Below are positions 49,008 through 61,400 of a stretch of DNA of 64,000 nucleotides, piece after piece (position 1 is the stretch's first letter; every line of letters starts with the position of its first letter). The translations under genes and the position numbers were made by a program. Origin of the DNA: Elysia chlorotica. Its lineage: Eukaryota; Mollusca; Gastropoda; Plakobranchidae. Under the pieces are notes generated by a model. The model made no database searches. It had not been told where the DNA came from and saw nothing but the letters and a program-made list of their open reading frames with translations. The stretch spans positions 30,401 to 94,400 of the forward strand of contig RQTK01000896.1 of NCBI GenBank assembly GCA_003991915.1, in the 5' to 3' direction.

Positions 49008-52000
49008 ACTCTAAACTAAAAATCAAAATTTCATTTAGGCTTCAAACCGTTATTTGATCTGGATAGATCTTTTGATGCTAAGAACTATGACACCAAAATC
49101 AACTGTATTGCTTGATTTTGAAAGGAGTTACGCAATTTCAAAAATTTGAAAAATTCCCCATTTTCCGCAACTGCAAAATGAACCAAGTTAGGAGTTTCAT
49201 GTGAAAAATACACACCCAAAGTTAATCATTTTTATGATTTATTCTCTATTCTGAATGGGGATTACACTGAAATTTGAACAAGTGTGGAAAATAAGAGGCA
49301 AAATGCCTAACTGACTGAATACCCTCGTTCTACAAGCTCAGTTTTTGCCTGAGCCCGAAAAAACAGCCAGTTAAGAGTACCTATATATAAGTTTATATAT
49401 AATAGCAAAGTAAAAACTGGTACAGTTAAATAAAATTTGGAAAGACTGTTTTTTTTTGTTGGTTTTTTTTTGTTTTTTTAGGTGGAGATTTTTTTTTAAA
49501 ACACACTCCTGATATCTCGCTTTCAAATAAACTTGATAAATAATTTTTTTTAAATTAGGTCTTCATATAATTTTGACCAAAAAATGCACAAAAATGTGCA
49601 AAAAATGTGAATTACCTGAAGCAATCCGGTGCATGATGAAAAAGTAGCTTTTATGAGAACATTTTCAATTTCTATGACTGGTTTCGTTGATTTCACTGCT
49701 TGAAACTCAGATCTGCAATCGATTAAAAAAAAAATCTGGATTTGATATAAAAAAATGCAATGGGAAGAGGACATGTATCAAATGCAGTGGGAGGGGGGGG
49801 GGACTGGTCTTTAAAAAAAAATTTTTTCACAAACAAATTATATAAACAAATTCTTCATTTTGGAACAACTATGATCATGGTGAAACGCATATGCCGTTAA
49901 AGTTAATTGGGCTACATACTTAAAGCATATAATGTTTTCAAAAGGAGAGTGACATTTGTGTTTCTTACTTCTTACTAATGCTTGTTCATACAGTCTTCTA
50001 TCTAAACGCTTCATTTTTCTTTTGTTTCATTTTAGATTTTTTTTTTATCCATTAATGGTAAAATAAAAATAAAAAGACTTGCACGCGGTGCAAAAAAAAG
50101 ATGGCAGAGAGACACCCGGGAGTCATGACCTGGGTGTGGCCCGACCCCCTTAGAGTGTCAGGAGTTAAGGGCCAAAACACTTGCTAAAAGGGGGGTTTCT
50201 TCTCTGAAGACTCTCTGTTATCTAGCTCCCCCCAGAGTTTCTACACACTCACTTTTCAATAAACTTGATAAATAATTTGGTTAAATAAGGTCTTCATATA
50301 ATTTTGACAAAAAAAACGCACAAAAATGTGCAAAAAATGTGAATTACCTGAAGCAATCCAGTGCATGTTGAAAAAGTAGCTTTTATGAGAACATTTTCAA
50401 TTTCTATGACTGATTTTGTTGATTTCACTGCTTGAAACTCAGATCTGCAATCGATTAAAAAAAAAAAATCTGAATTTTATATAAAAAATGCAATTGGGGG
50501 GCACTGGTCTTTAAAAAATTTTTTTTCACAAACAAATTATATAAACAAATTCTTCATTTTGGAACAACTATGATCATGGCGAAACGCATTATGCCGTTAA
50601 AGTTAATTGGGCTACATACTTAAAGCATATAATGTTTTCAAAAGGAGAGTGACATTTGTGTTTCTTACTTTACTAATGTTTTCATACAGTCTTCTATCTA
50701 AACGCTTCATTTTTCTTTTGTTTCATTTTAGATTTTTTTTTTATCCATTAATGGTAAAATAAAAATAAAAAGACTTGCACAAAATCTTTAGTAGACAGAG
50801 TCTTTCCAAAAATTGTAATTTTTGCAAACTCTGCCATGTGTGAGTTTTCCACAATTTGGTAAGTCCGCATTGATAGTGGCGGAACGTCAGCGAAAAATGA
50901 AATCTGGAATGGAAAAGAATGACAAATGTTTTGAGTGAAACTGCAGGTTCATCTCTGAAAGAAGCATAGATGATTAGATCCAACAGCAATAAATGTGAAT
51001 CCTTTTAATAAAAAAAGAGCACAGTTCAGGTATTTGGGAAGATAAATATTTCTAATGATGATGATTATTTTTTTATCAGTTTAGATTTTTTCTTCTAAAG
51101 TATGCTGCACATATTTCTGATTGTTATATAAAAGTTAAAATAGAACTAAAGCTCAAATGATTATTTCTTTTTAAACATTAAAACTCACGTTTCTTTTTGA
51201 ATAGCTTTTTTTCTCAAATTTAACGACACAATAAATAAAAGATATGGAAAAACTGGCGAACACCCCTAAAACAGTTTCCCACTCAATCAAAATCTCTAGA
51301 TTTGTAGTGATTTGCAATTATCTTTTTAAGTAGAAAAAAGTAAAGTTTTAGCTGATTTTACAATAGCCTGCAAATTAGGCATCTTATTAAAAATGTGCAG
51401 AAATTAAAACAAAAAAATAAAAGATCAGATAATTACAAAACAAATGGTTGTTTACATACAATCATAAAAAATGGAATTCCTAAAAAAATGTACAATTTTC
51501 TATCATATACCATATACTAATATACTGCACAAGGTTTTTTGGGCTAGATTTTTTACGAGGGAGAAGTGTTTCTCAGTGCTGGGTCTGATTAACCCTCATA
51601 ACAAAAAACAGTTTAAACCTACATCATAAACTCCTTGCATTGGTCGCATATCTGGCCCAAACACAGGGCTACACTGACTGGGAAGCACAGTCCCGTTTTT
51701 GGTGGTCACTTTGGATGGAGTACTCGTCCGAACAGTCACGGGGGATACCCAGTGTATGGTGTGAGGATTTGTTACAATCACATGCCTGGGAAAAGGAAGA
51801 GTGCTGTTCATTTTGTGTTTACTTCTCAAATGATGAAAAACTGAAATGGTGGTAGTTTATATATATATATATATCCTTTATTTTCAGGAACCATATGACA
51901 ATTTTTTTCAGAATAGAGAGCAACCACGTGACTCAACGTGAGAGTCACAGCGCAGGAGGGCGACTGAGTTAGCCCGGACGCTAGAATTGGTATAGCGGGC

Positions 52001-55000
52001 CAGGGGGCCTCCTCCATTAAGCGGGATCAGATCAGAATAGACAGACATAGAGTTCACGATGAAGTTGGAATATTGCAGATAAAAAGGTTTACGTAAAATC
52101 TTCAGATTAATTTCTTTTTCTTTCCTGAAGTAAAACAGTAAAACATTTCATATTTCAACATTATGAGCTATCTTCATTGAATATTTGATACGCACCAAGT
52201 ACCATCAGAATGACTAATTTTAGGTTGAGGGTAATTATCCTCTGAGGACCACTCATCTCCCATAGAAACAGATGAGAGTCGTTCTCTCAGAACTTGGGGC
52301 TTTAAGCGCATCTTTATATCCTGCATCCAATGGAAATTCATTTCAGCTAGAATGTTGTTCACATCTTTCATTACTGAAAACAGTCTGGTAGGAAAATATA
52401 GATCACAGAAAACAAAAAAACTGTTAATACATTTTTGTTCCAAAAAAACCCAACACACACACACACACACACACAGTTCATCGGGCTGCGCATTTGGTAT
52501 CACTGTCTCAAATATATTTCAATGGGGTCTAAAGCAGCAAAAAATGTTATCATTTGATAAAGTTGAATTTAAAAAAAGATAACATACTTCTTAGTTTACA
52601 AACTGCCAAATATTCAATGTACTTCCATTCACTGGAACAATTTCTACTAAGTACTTTTCCGAGTGAGTGAGTTTGTTTTCACGGCACGTCAGCACGGTAA
52701 CAGCTATGTTGTGCCCATAATGTCCTAAGACAGTTAATGTATATACTCCTTTATCTCTCTGAATAGTAAAAGCATAAAAATTGTGCCTAAAAAGTTTGGT
52801 TAAAAGTAAAGGATATATACAGTAGTTTAAAAGATCCAGGTGTAGGAATATCACAGTTAAATTTTGTTATATACACCAATGTCCTTCAGGTACCTCAGTA
52901 GGAGCTGAGGACTAACATAAGTAAATATGCTCTCTAGTGGCTTCGAAGCCAGGTACAGATTTCTTTCCCGGTAAAAAAACAGAATGTGACTTATGGATAA
53001 TTGACAGTTGCAGGTTTGACACTGTGGAGGCTCATCACCTCTCAATAGGAAGGCGTGAGTAAGATGAGAATGTCCAAGTCAGACTCGATCGAGTTCCACG
53101 TGGTCTCGTCGTTTAGCCTGAGAAATTCCTGCCCAGTGACGTAAATGTGGTTGGACACAGTGTAATATGTTAGTTGTCATATTGCTCCATCGCGCTTTCC
53201 AGTTTTCTCTTATAAACGTATGTAAAATTGGCTTTGCATCCGATGCTGGTATCTGCAACTGAGTTGATTCAAGTTCGAGCCCTATTTTGCCGCTTTCATC
53301 AGAGAGAGCGAGTCAGAGAGGATTAAAAATGTCTTTTCTTGAGGTGGAGACGGTGCCGAGTGCCATGCACAGGGCCACTGCCTCCACAGTAAATATTGAC
53401 GCCTTCGGACTCACCCTCCAGCATTTATCTGCTGAGGATGAGTGGGAGGCAGCTCCAACACAGGTCTTATCTTCAGACCCGTCAGTGAAAAGTAGATAGT
53501 GAATGGCAGTTCAGACAGCTGTGATCGGCTTTACAGTCTTTCCCAGCGTGCGCCTACAAGTCGTTTCGCTATGGACAAAATGATGGCATTTGAAACAGCG
53601 CATCAGCCTTGGGATGTAAGGGGTAATTTTGAGTGTTAAGTACCCCACTTTCAACGATGACGGTGGCGACATTGAGTCGAAGGTTAGGACGAAGGTATTG
53701 GTCCTGATTTTATCACCACCCTTCCACACGAAAATGCGTCGGGCGTGGGTGACTCCATCGAGTTCCGCTACCATCTCCTCCTCGCTCGTCGTTTCAAGGT
53801 CACGAGATCTAACCACACCCCTAGAGCTGTTTAGGCTGCGATGAGCCTTCACAGTGTCAGGGATGTTGACAAAAGTTGAGACCTTGTAGAGACGTTTCAC
53901 TTGTGCCTCACTAGAGCACTCTACCAAGAGTTCACCAGAACAGTGCTTTGTGACGCTCTTGGCGTCACTCACAATTCCTTTCAGTGCTTTGCTAATAGGG
54001 TCCAGTTTTCCAAACATTTTGTTCTCTTTGATTTGAACATTGAAGGTATAGGATAAGATGTGTTTAAAAAAACCTGTTTAGCAAAGTACAGCTTTATGAA
54101 ACTTACTTGTGACCATAATCTTTCATGACATATTTACGGCTAGTTCCAGTTATGGCATCGTGGTGCTGAAATAAGGCCAGGGCCCGTCTGGCTGACACCA
54201 ACTTGGCCGATGCATTTTCAGCTTTGAAAGCGACCAATGTGTCAGATTTTATCATCCTCATTGTGAACACAATTTCAGCGATTCTGTTGCCAAATTTAAA
54301 AAAAAAAAGAAAAGAAGAAGTTTCATTATGACAAGAAATTGACTCTTGGTATTCAATACATTGCGTAATAAATGCAAATTAACATTTGCTAAATAAATTA
54401 TATGTTTTTAATCATGTGTATATTTTTTTTGTAACAACTATTACTAATTGCTAACACTCAACTTAAACTATATGTGGACAGCCATAAGAGGCAAGAGCTG
54501 ATTTAACAAACATGTAAAGGCCTAGAAAGAGTGTAGAAAATCGTACACTTTACTCTGTGTTGTGTTTACAGATTCTTAAACTTTACCTTGTGTTGATTTA
54601 ATTTTTGAAACATGTAGATTAGTCCTGTTATAGGAGGATGTTTTTTTGTTTTATTTAAAATTTACAGACTTATGAACTGATACACACAACCTTTTTTTTT
54701 TGCTTAATATCCCAAAACAAGAAATTTTAATAACTAATAATTGTTTAATTGTTTTAATAACCCGCCACCAGCTCAATGATTGAATGGAACATCGATGATT
54801 GGGATTACCTCAGCTTAGCCTGCAGAAGTCTTGCTACATGTTTGTACAGGGGCCGGTTAGAGTAGAACCCAGTCCAGTACTGGTCGTCCCTGTCATTGTA
54901 GGGCAAAAAGTCTCCCGACAGAGAAGGGAACGATACTTTAGACTTGGATACATCTTTCGTCAATGCATTGAAGTAGTCTGAAATAGTGCCAAATTTTACC

Positions 55001-55424
55001 TGTCAAAGAAATGAAAAAGGTGGAATGTGAATCCATGTTATGCAGATTTTGAAAACACAAAAATACAAAAACACTGATCAAGATATCAGCCTGTAACCTT
55101 AATTTAAAAAAAAAAAACAGCTACTTTTAATATTAGGCATTTTAGCAATGTATCAGATAGAGGTAACTATAGTTACAGGTAAATAATATGTCCAACCACC
55201 TGCAGAAAGTTATTAACACAATACAATATAATGGCTTCTCCATGCACAAAGAAATGTAGGTGACAACATCTAACGTTGTAAAATAGATTAGGTAAATATA
55301 ACTTTTGCTTTCAAATTTGTAAAATTAATATGTGTCAAAATATTAAAGCTTTATAAGTATCACAACATCAAAGATACAAATACTTCAATGTGACTAAAAT
55401 GTGTTGGTTTCTCCCTCCCTCCCT

Positions 55425-55468
<44 letters not shown>

Positions 55469-58400
55469 ACGTTGATTAATGAAAGAAATCTGATCTGCAA
55501 AATCATTTCTCAGTGAAACCTTTTTCCGATCAACTTAATTTATTTGCTTTGACTGATGAGAGAAGATAATCTGCTACAATATATCACCTCAACATTCATA
55601 TCTCCATTTTTGTTGATGAAGTCCATGAGTTTTTGTAAATTGCCAAACTGCTCCGACCATTCTCTGCGAGTGCTGTAACGGAAGTCATCCCCATGTGGTA
55701 CTAGCAATACATTGCTGCGGTACAACTGTGCCTTCTTTTGAAACTGTTCCCATAAGCTCCATGCCCTGATAAACACAAACAAAACAAACAAAAATGTATT
55801 AAAATGAGCTTTTTGTTTGATTCCAAAAGTTGACCTCTCTATTCATTCTTTACACATGCACACACAAAAAAAAAAGAAAAATACCCACACCCTGATTTAG
55901 ATTTTTTTTTTTTTAAAGCGCAACAGAAGAAACAGACTTAAAACCATTATCAAGCATTCAATGCATTGAGCTTATTGATATGTGTCATATCGTCCCTGTA
56001 AGTCTCTAAACACGTAAGTCTGCTATTTACAATAATTATTGTTCACGCTACTATGCAGGAATGTGCCTGTGTGGGTAGAGTTCATGAGGCCGACTGTTTG
56101 CAGCGAGGGGCGTAGAGTCTAGATTACTCGAGTTCACTCTAGAATCTCCTCCAAAGTTGAGTAGGCATAGAATAGCGTGGTGATTAATGTTAATGAATCT
56201 GTGAGCTAGAGCCTGGATTGTTCTCCAATGTTCTCGGATGAGCTAGAGATTTCTAGATCTGTGTCTTGTGTATATAAGGGCAGAGCGCGATACAGGCTGA
56301 GCAACAATAACTTGCCACAGTGAACACTTTTATTTTTGCTGGGTTTTTTTAGATCCAGAGATTTAGATAGATTGACAAGCATTGATTTAGATCTAGATAT
56401 TCTTGAGTTGTATTCTTAACCTTCAAACAGGACATTTGTTAATAAACTTAAGTTTTTACATTCCTACAAAGGATTTCTAGCATTTATTATTTTGTTCATG
56501 TTGACAAGATAGTGTGTCCGAGTCATTTTGAATTATATTCAACTAATTCACCTGTAACAGGAACTCACTTTATCAAATCAACTTCTAAATATGAATTTAC
56601 ACCAAGGAAGCATTTTCTTATGCTCTGACTTGCATCAAATTCTGTAAAATGTTATCCACTTACAGCTTTTTTACGTTGCCATCAGTCACTGGGATGACAG
56701 GCACAGTTTTACTGCCAGAGAGACATTTTCTCTTGTGGAAGTCAAACTGGCAGCAAACATGAGGATCTGGCCCACACGAGTAGTGAATGGCATAGAGCAG
56801 GAACGGCATCATGTGGCAGAGAGTGTCAGTCTGGCCCTCTGAATCTGATAATAAATTTAAAATGTTATAGAAGCAGCAGTACTAGAATTGCTACGAGTAC
56901 CAACAACGCTCTTGAGAATGATTTCACTTATCTCTAAATTTTTCATAATACAAATCTATCAATGAAGAAAGAAACAAAAACATTTTTAGAAAAATATCTA
57001 TCCTACTCTTCAAATATATCGCCACACAGTCAAAAATGTCTCATTCAAAGGTATCCACATATAGAAAAATATATTTTCCTTAGCAACTTGTTGGTAACAG
57101 GAATTCTATTTGTACATGCCCCTGGGACAAACAATAAGCTTTCAAATCTTCATAAAAATACAAATAATGAATGTTATCCGCATCTCAATAACAGGCCTAA
57201 GACAGTTATATCCAATTGCCACCCATTTTTTCACTTTCAATGAAAGCATTCCGTTGAATTCTCTGAGACACATACCCCATGCTTGTCTCCATAAAAACTC
57301 CAGCTGCTGTCTCTGAGCCAAGTGTCTTTTCATGCCAAAATGAACACGTTGAATTACCATTTTGTCTATACCTGCCTTCTTCAAGAGATATGTCATCGTA
57401 GGAGAGTGGCCAAAGGGGTCTACAGACCAAGAAGTATTTGCTGTTATTCCTGAAATCAAGCAGAGTCCATTTAATGTACAATGCAGAAAATAATGTTAAA
57501 AAAAATGTTGAATACATCACTAACTATTCACTCTTCACTGATTATGTCATCAGCAGGTTTGGGTATATATATATTTTTGTTTTAAATAGGAAAAAGAAAA
57601 AAGCAAGGTTGTAACTGAAGTTATAATACCTAGGTTTTGCTTGAGCCATAGGTGACCCTCCACCAGCTGATCCAGCATGGCAGAGAAGTGGGTCACACTT
57701 TCATCCGCCATCACCCATCCACCTGTCACTATCTCCAGCTGTCCGTTCAATATCAATCTGAGGAGTAGACAGTTGATCTTTAAGAATAATATCAACAAAT
57801 GCTTTCCCTGTACAAATCCTATTACTGAAGACAAAATCTTAAAAGTTCTGAGGAGTAAAATGGAGGAGCCGTGTGTGTCCATTTTGAACATTTGTTTTCT
57901 TAATGACATAGTCCTTTCTAGTGATAAAAATAGTTTTCAATCATATTAAGCTTTCCTTACCATAGTCTTAAATTTTTACCAAGAAAGGCCTGTCAAAGAT
58001 TTATCCTCTATGTCATCCAGTCAAGGTTACAAGTTTCTCCATTTTTACTTTTTTTTACTCAAATTTAATACTGCTACTGTCTTTGAAAAAAAAATTATCT
58101 TGGCAAGTTCTCACCTTCTTTTGCCTTCTTTTTTTAATGAAACAGGCATTTAAAAAAATTAATAATTAAGAATAAACAGTTGTTAAAACTTCAGTATATT
58201 TTTAGTTTGAGAAAATGTAAAGGTGTTGTCTGTTTTATCAGTATGAAATAGCATTTTGCTGATACATTGTAAATCTATGGTAAATATGACCAATAGTTAA
58301 ATTTTTGTTGGTGGTGTTATTACTTTAAAGGGTTGGGAAAGTTTTTTTTTAAATAACAAAAAATTAAAAACCTACCTCTTGAACTCTTCTTTCTGAGAGG

Positions 58401-61400
58401 CAGGCTCGTTGAACCATTTTTCCAGAAAAGCAATTTCTGACCAGATAAACTTCCAAGTTGGATTTTTGCTGAGGAATTCGACAATGTTGTTCAGGGTACT
58501 TCTTGTTTTTGACTGGTAATATCCTTCAAATGTATCATGCCAGCCTGAAAGGGAGAAATACTTGTGTTTGGAGATGTACACTTATAAAATTTGCTTTAAC
58601 TCTCAATCATGCCATGGATTTTCTCATTTTGCAAAAAAAAATGAGTGTACTTTTTTTTTAAAAAGCTCCTGGAAGAGCTGATAAAAAAAAAATATCATGT
58701 AGTCTATCATTTTGTGCATAATTATTGGGAGATTTATATTGTCTTGATTTTGTTTTCATTTGTCATGTTTTTGATTTTTTAGTAAAATACCAACAATTTT
58801 TCAACAAGAACCATAAAAAAGAGACACTCAAATCATACACTTCCATTCATTCAAAGAAGAAAAAAAAAAATTTTTTTTACTGAATATAATAATGTATTCT
58901 CCATATGTTATTTCAACAGAATAGTCCATGTATTAACATATTGTACATCCAGTATGCCTAGCAGGGATAAAAGTAAAGGCTATAAATAGCAAAAATGTAT
59001 CCTAAAATATGCACATGGTTAGTAAAAGTACCTTTTCATCAAGGAATACACAGATGTTTTTTGTTGTTGTTTTTTTTAAAAATTTGAGCGAAACATGCGA
59101 ATAGCATACCGAAACATAATTAGCATAAATCACATATAGATCTAGTCTATATGAATTTATCATTAAATTATATTAGATGCAGAATGTGCCGATCGTCCGA
59201 TCCAATGTAGCCATCACATAAGATAAAACTCGGTTAGACCTAGCTTTAGCTTTAGCTAGATCTTGACAAATCAATTTGTCAGAAAAGACAAGGACTAGAT
59301 GAAGAGGGACAGATCGGTATTATTCGGAAGAATAAACGATGTCGATTAGGTAAAATAGAGGTTCAAATCGGTAACCCGGATGAGGTCAACTGCAGTACTG
59401 ATACCGATAACACAGTATTATGCAAATTTAAATACACCGGTTAACTGCTACTTGTGCTCGTTGGGTTTAGAGATAAACTCTCATATGCCAGTTGAAAAAT
59501 ACTAATGGTCCTCGTGACTGTGGAACTAGGCTTTGTGCAAGCAATGAGTGCTGAAAGGCACATTGTAACGGGGATTTCTTTTCAAGAAAAAAAAAAAACA
59601 CGCCGGTGTTGCCAGCTTTCCGGATTTTTCGGGGTAAAGTTCTCCGGACATCGGACTTAAGAGTCAGAAAGATTATATTTCCGGAAAAGTGGCATCCCTG
59701 CTTATGTAAAGAATTCTAAGACGCAAATGATGTATTCCTCTTACATCCAGTTTTTTACCATAGAGTAAAATTATACCCTGTAGTACGACGGAGTTAGGCA
59801 CATATGAAATAAAGTAATGTTGACAAATATCTGAATCTTGTTGACTCATGACAAACCTGGAGGGGCAGGGGATGGCATGGTTTGTAATTGGAAAGTCCTG
59901 GGTTAGAATCCTGCTCAGGCATGCTCTCTCCCTACGCTCAGTGTCACTATAATGTGACTCACTGAGCTGGCGGTGCTGATACACTGGTATATCCCTTTCT
60001 GTTTCTCTGTAGAAGCTTGTAAACTGTGAGACCACATAGCCTAGCTGCTTACATTGGATGCTAAAAATTCATCATACAACAAACCTGGGTCTTGATGTGA
60101 ATGCGGCACAATGAAGACTTGGAGAGACTTTGGATTGTAGTTGGGCACATCAATTACCTGAATCCAACCACTGGCTGTATACACATATTGAGGATATTTT
60201 ACACTCACTGATGACCACAGCTTTTCAACCTATGAACAATAAGGAAACAAAACAAACAATAAGAATCATTTCCAAATGTAGCCAACAGCATGATATATTT
60301 CATACATATTATATATGATAGTTTCAGTTAAAAAACAAATATTAAGGGAATTTAATTCTTAGCCAGGCTGTGTGTTGCACTATTTTGTGTTGCACAGTTA
60401 GCTAAAGGTTCTTGTTGCGTGTGTTTTTTAATTTTGTTTGGTTTGATTACAAATTGAATAACCATTAAAAGAAGCACAGAGTGTAACTTGAGTCTTTTGT
60501 GATAGTAACTGAGTACTGTACATATGAGATCTAGTACAGGGAAAATAATAAATTTCTATTTTTTACTGCATGTTCTATAGATGTACGACTTTGTTGACAC
60601 TTTTCATAAAAAAAATACATAATTATACACAGGGCCATTAACTCAACAAATTTTGACTTTAGTCTGATATTCTTTATAAAAAAAAAATTATCCAAAAATA
60701 TTTAAATATGTGTACATTTACCCATCCCTAGATCTTAATCAGAACAAATGATTGTTAGCTAGCAGTATGATTACCTGTAGAGTGGGGTCAGGGGGCAGTT
60801 TCTGTACTGGACACATGCCATCTTTGAGGGCCAAAACATCCATTTGACTGGTAAAATCTGACAGTCGGTCAGGAATGTATATTTTGGGACATTCTTTGGC
60901 ATAGAGCTGAATGCTTCCACTCTGCAGAGATACAATGTATAAACATTTTTATTGAAAAAGAAAATCTCAATGTCATCTCAGGGGAACAAATTATAAATCA
61001 TCTCAATCAAAATTTGATACAAACAGGCAGTTAAGATCTTACATAATGAAGTCTGTTCAAAGTACCTGACATTAGAAAAAAACCAAATCACGACACACAT
61101 GATAATTTTCACTTGTTTTCTTCAAAGAATAAAGCTTTTTTAAATTCTGAGCTTATAATTTGCAATTTAAGGATGTTACACGTTACCTATACATTGTATT
61201 ATTTATATAAAACAAACCAAAAGCTTTTCTTATAAAACAGTTCTTGTGATGCCCTGAATCAGAGGAGCAATTATTCATCGAATGACTGTATATTGGTACA
61301 CTTTTTTTACTCCATACTGTTGCATATAATTACCCCCATTTTTAATAGCTTAATATAATAGTTGTGAACATGGTGCATGCTATGAACATTTACGAATTTC

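Larger units (their letters stand above)
49515..50780 (-). repeat. Tandem segmental duplication carrying mannosidase exon 14
   Basis: Blocks 50262-50780 and about 49515-50088 are about 95% alike by eye. In gene direction each begins at GTGCAAGTC, which is the donor of exon 13, and runs through exon 14 into the next intron. Between them lies a GC-richer 170-base insert (about 50089-50258) not present elsewhere in the window. Confidence 0.85.

Noticed and set aside
52857-53045. Small independent gene on the minus strand
   Set aside because: Its Cys/His motif and its repeat at 38571 show it is the C-terminus of a LINE.
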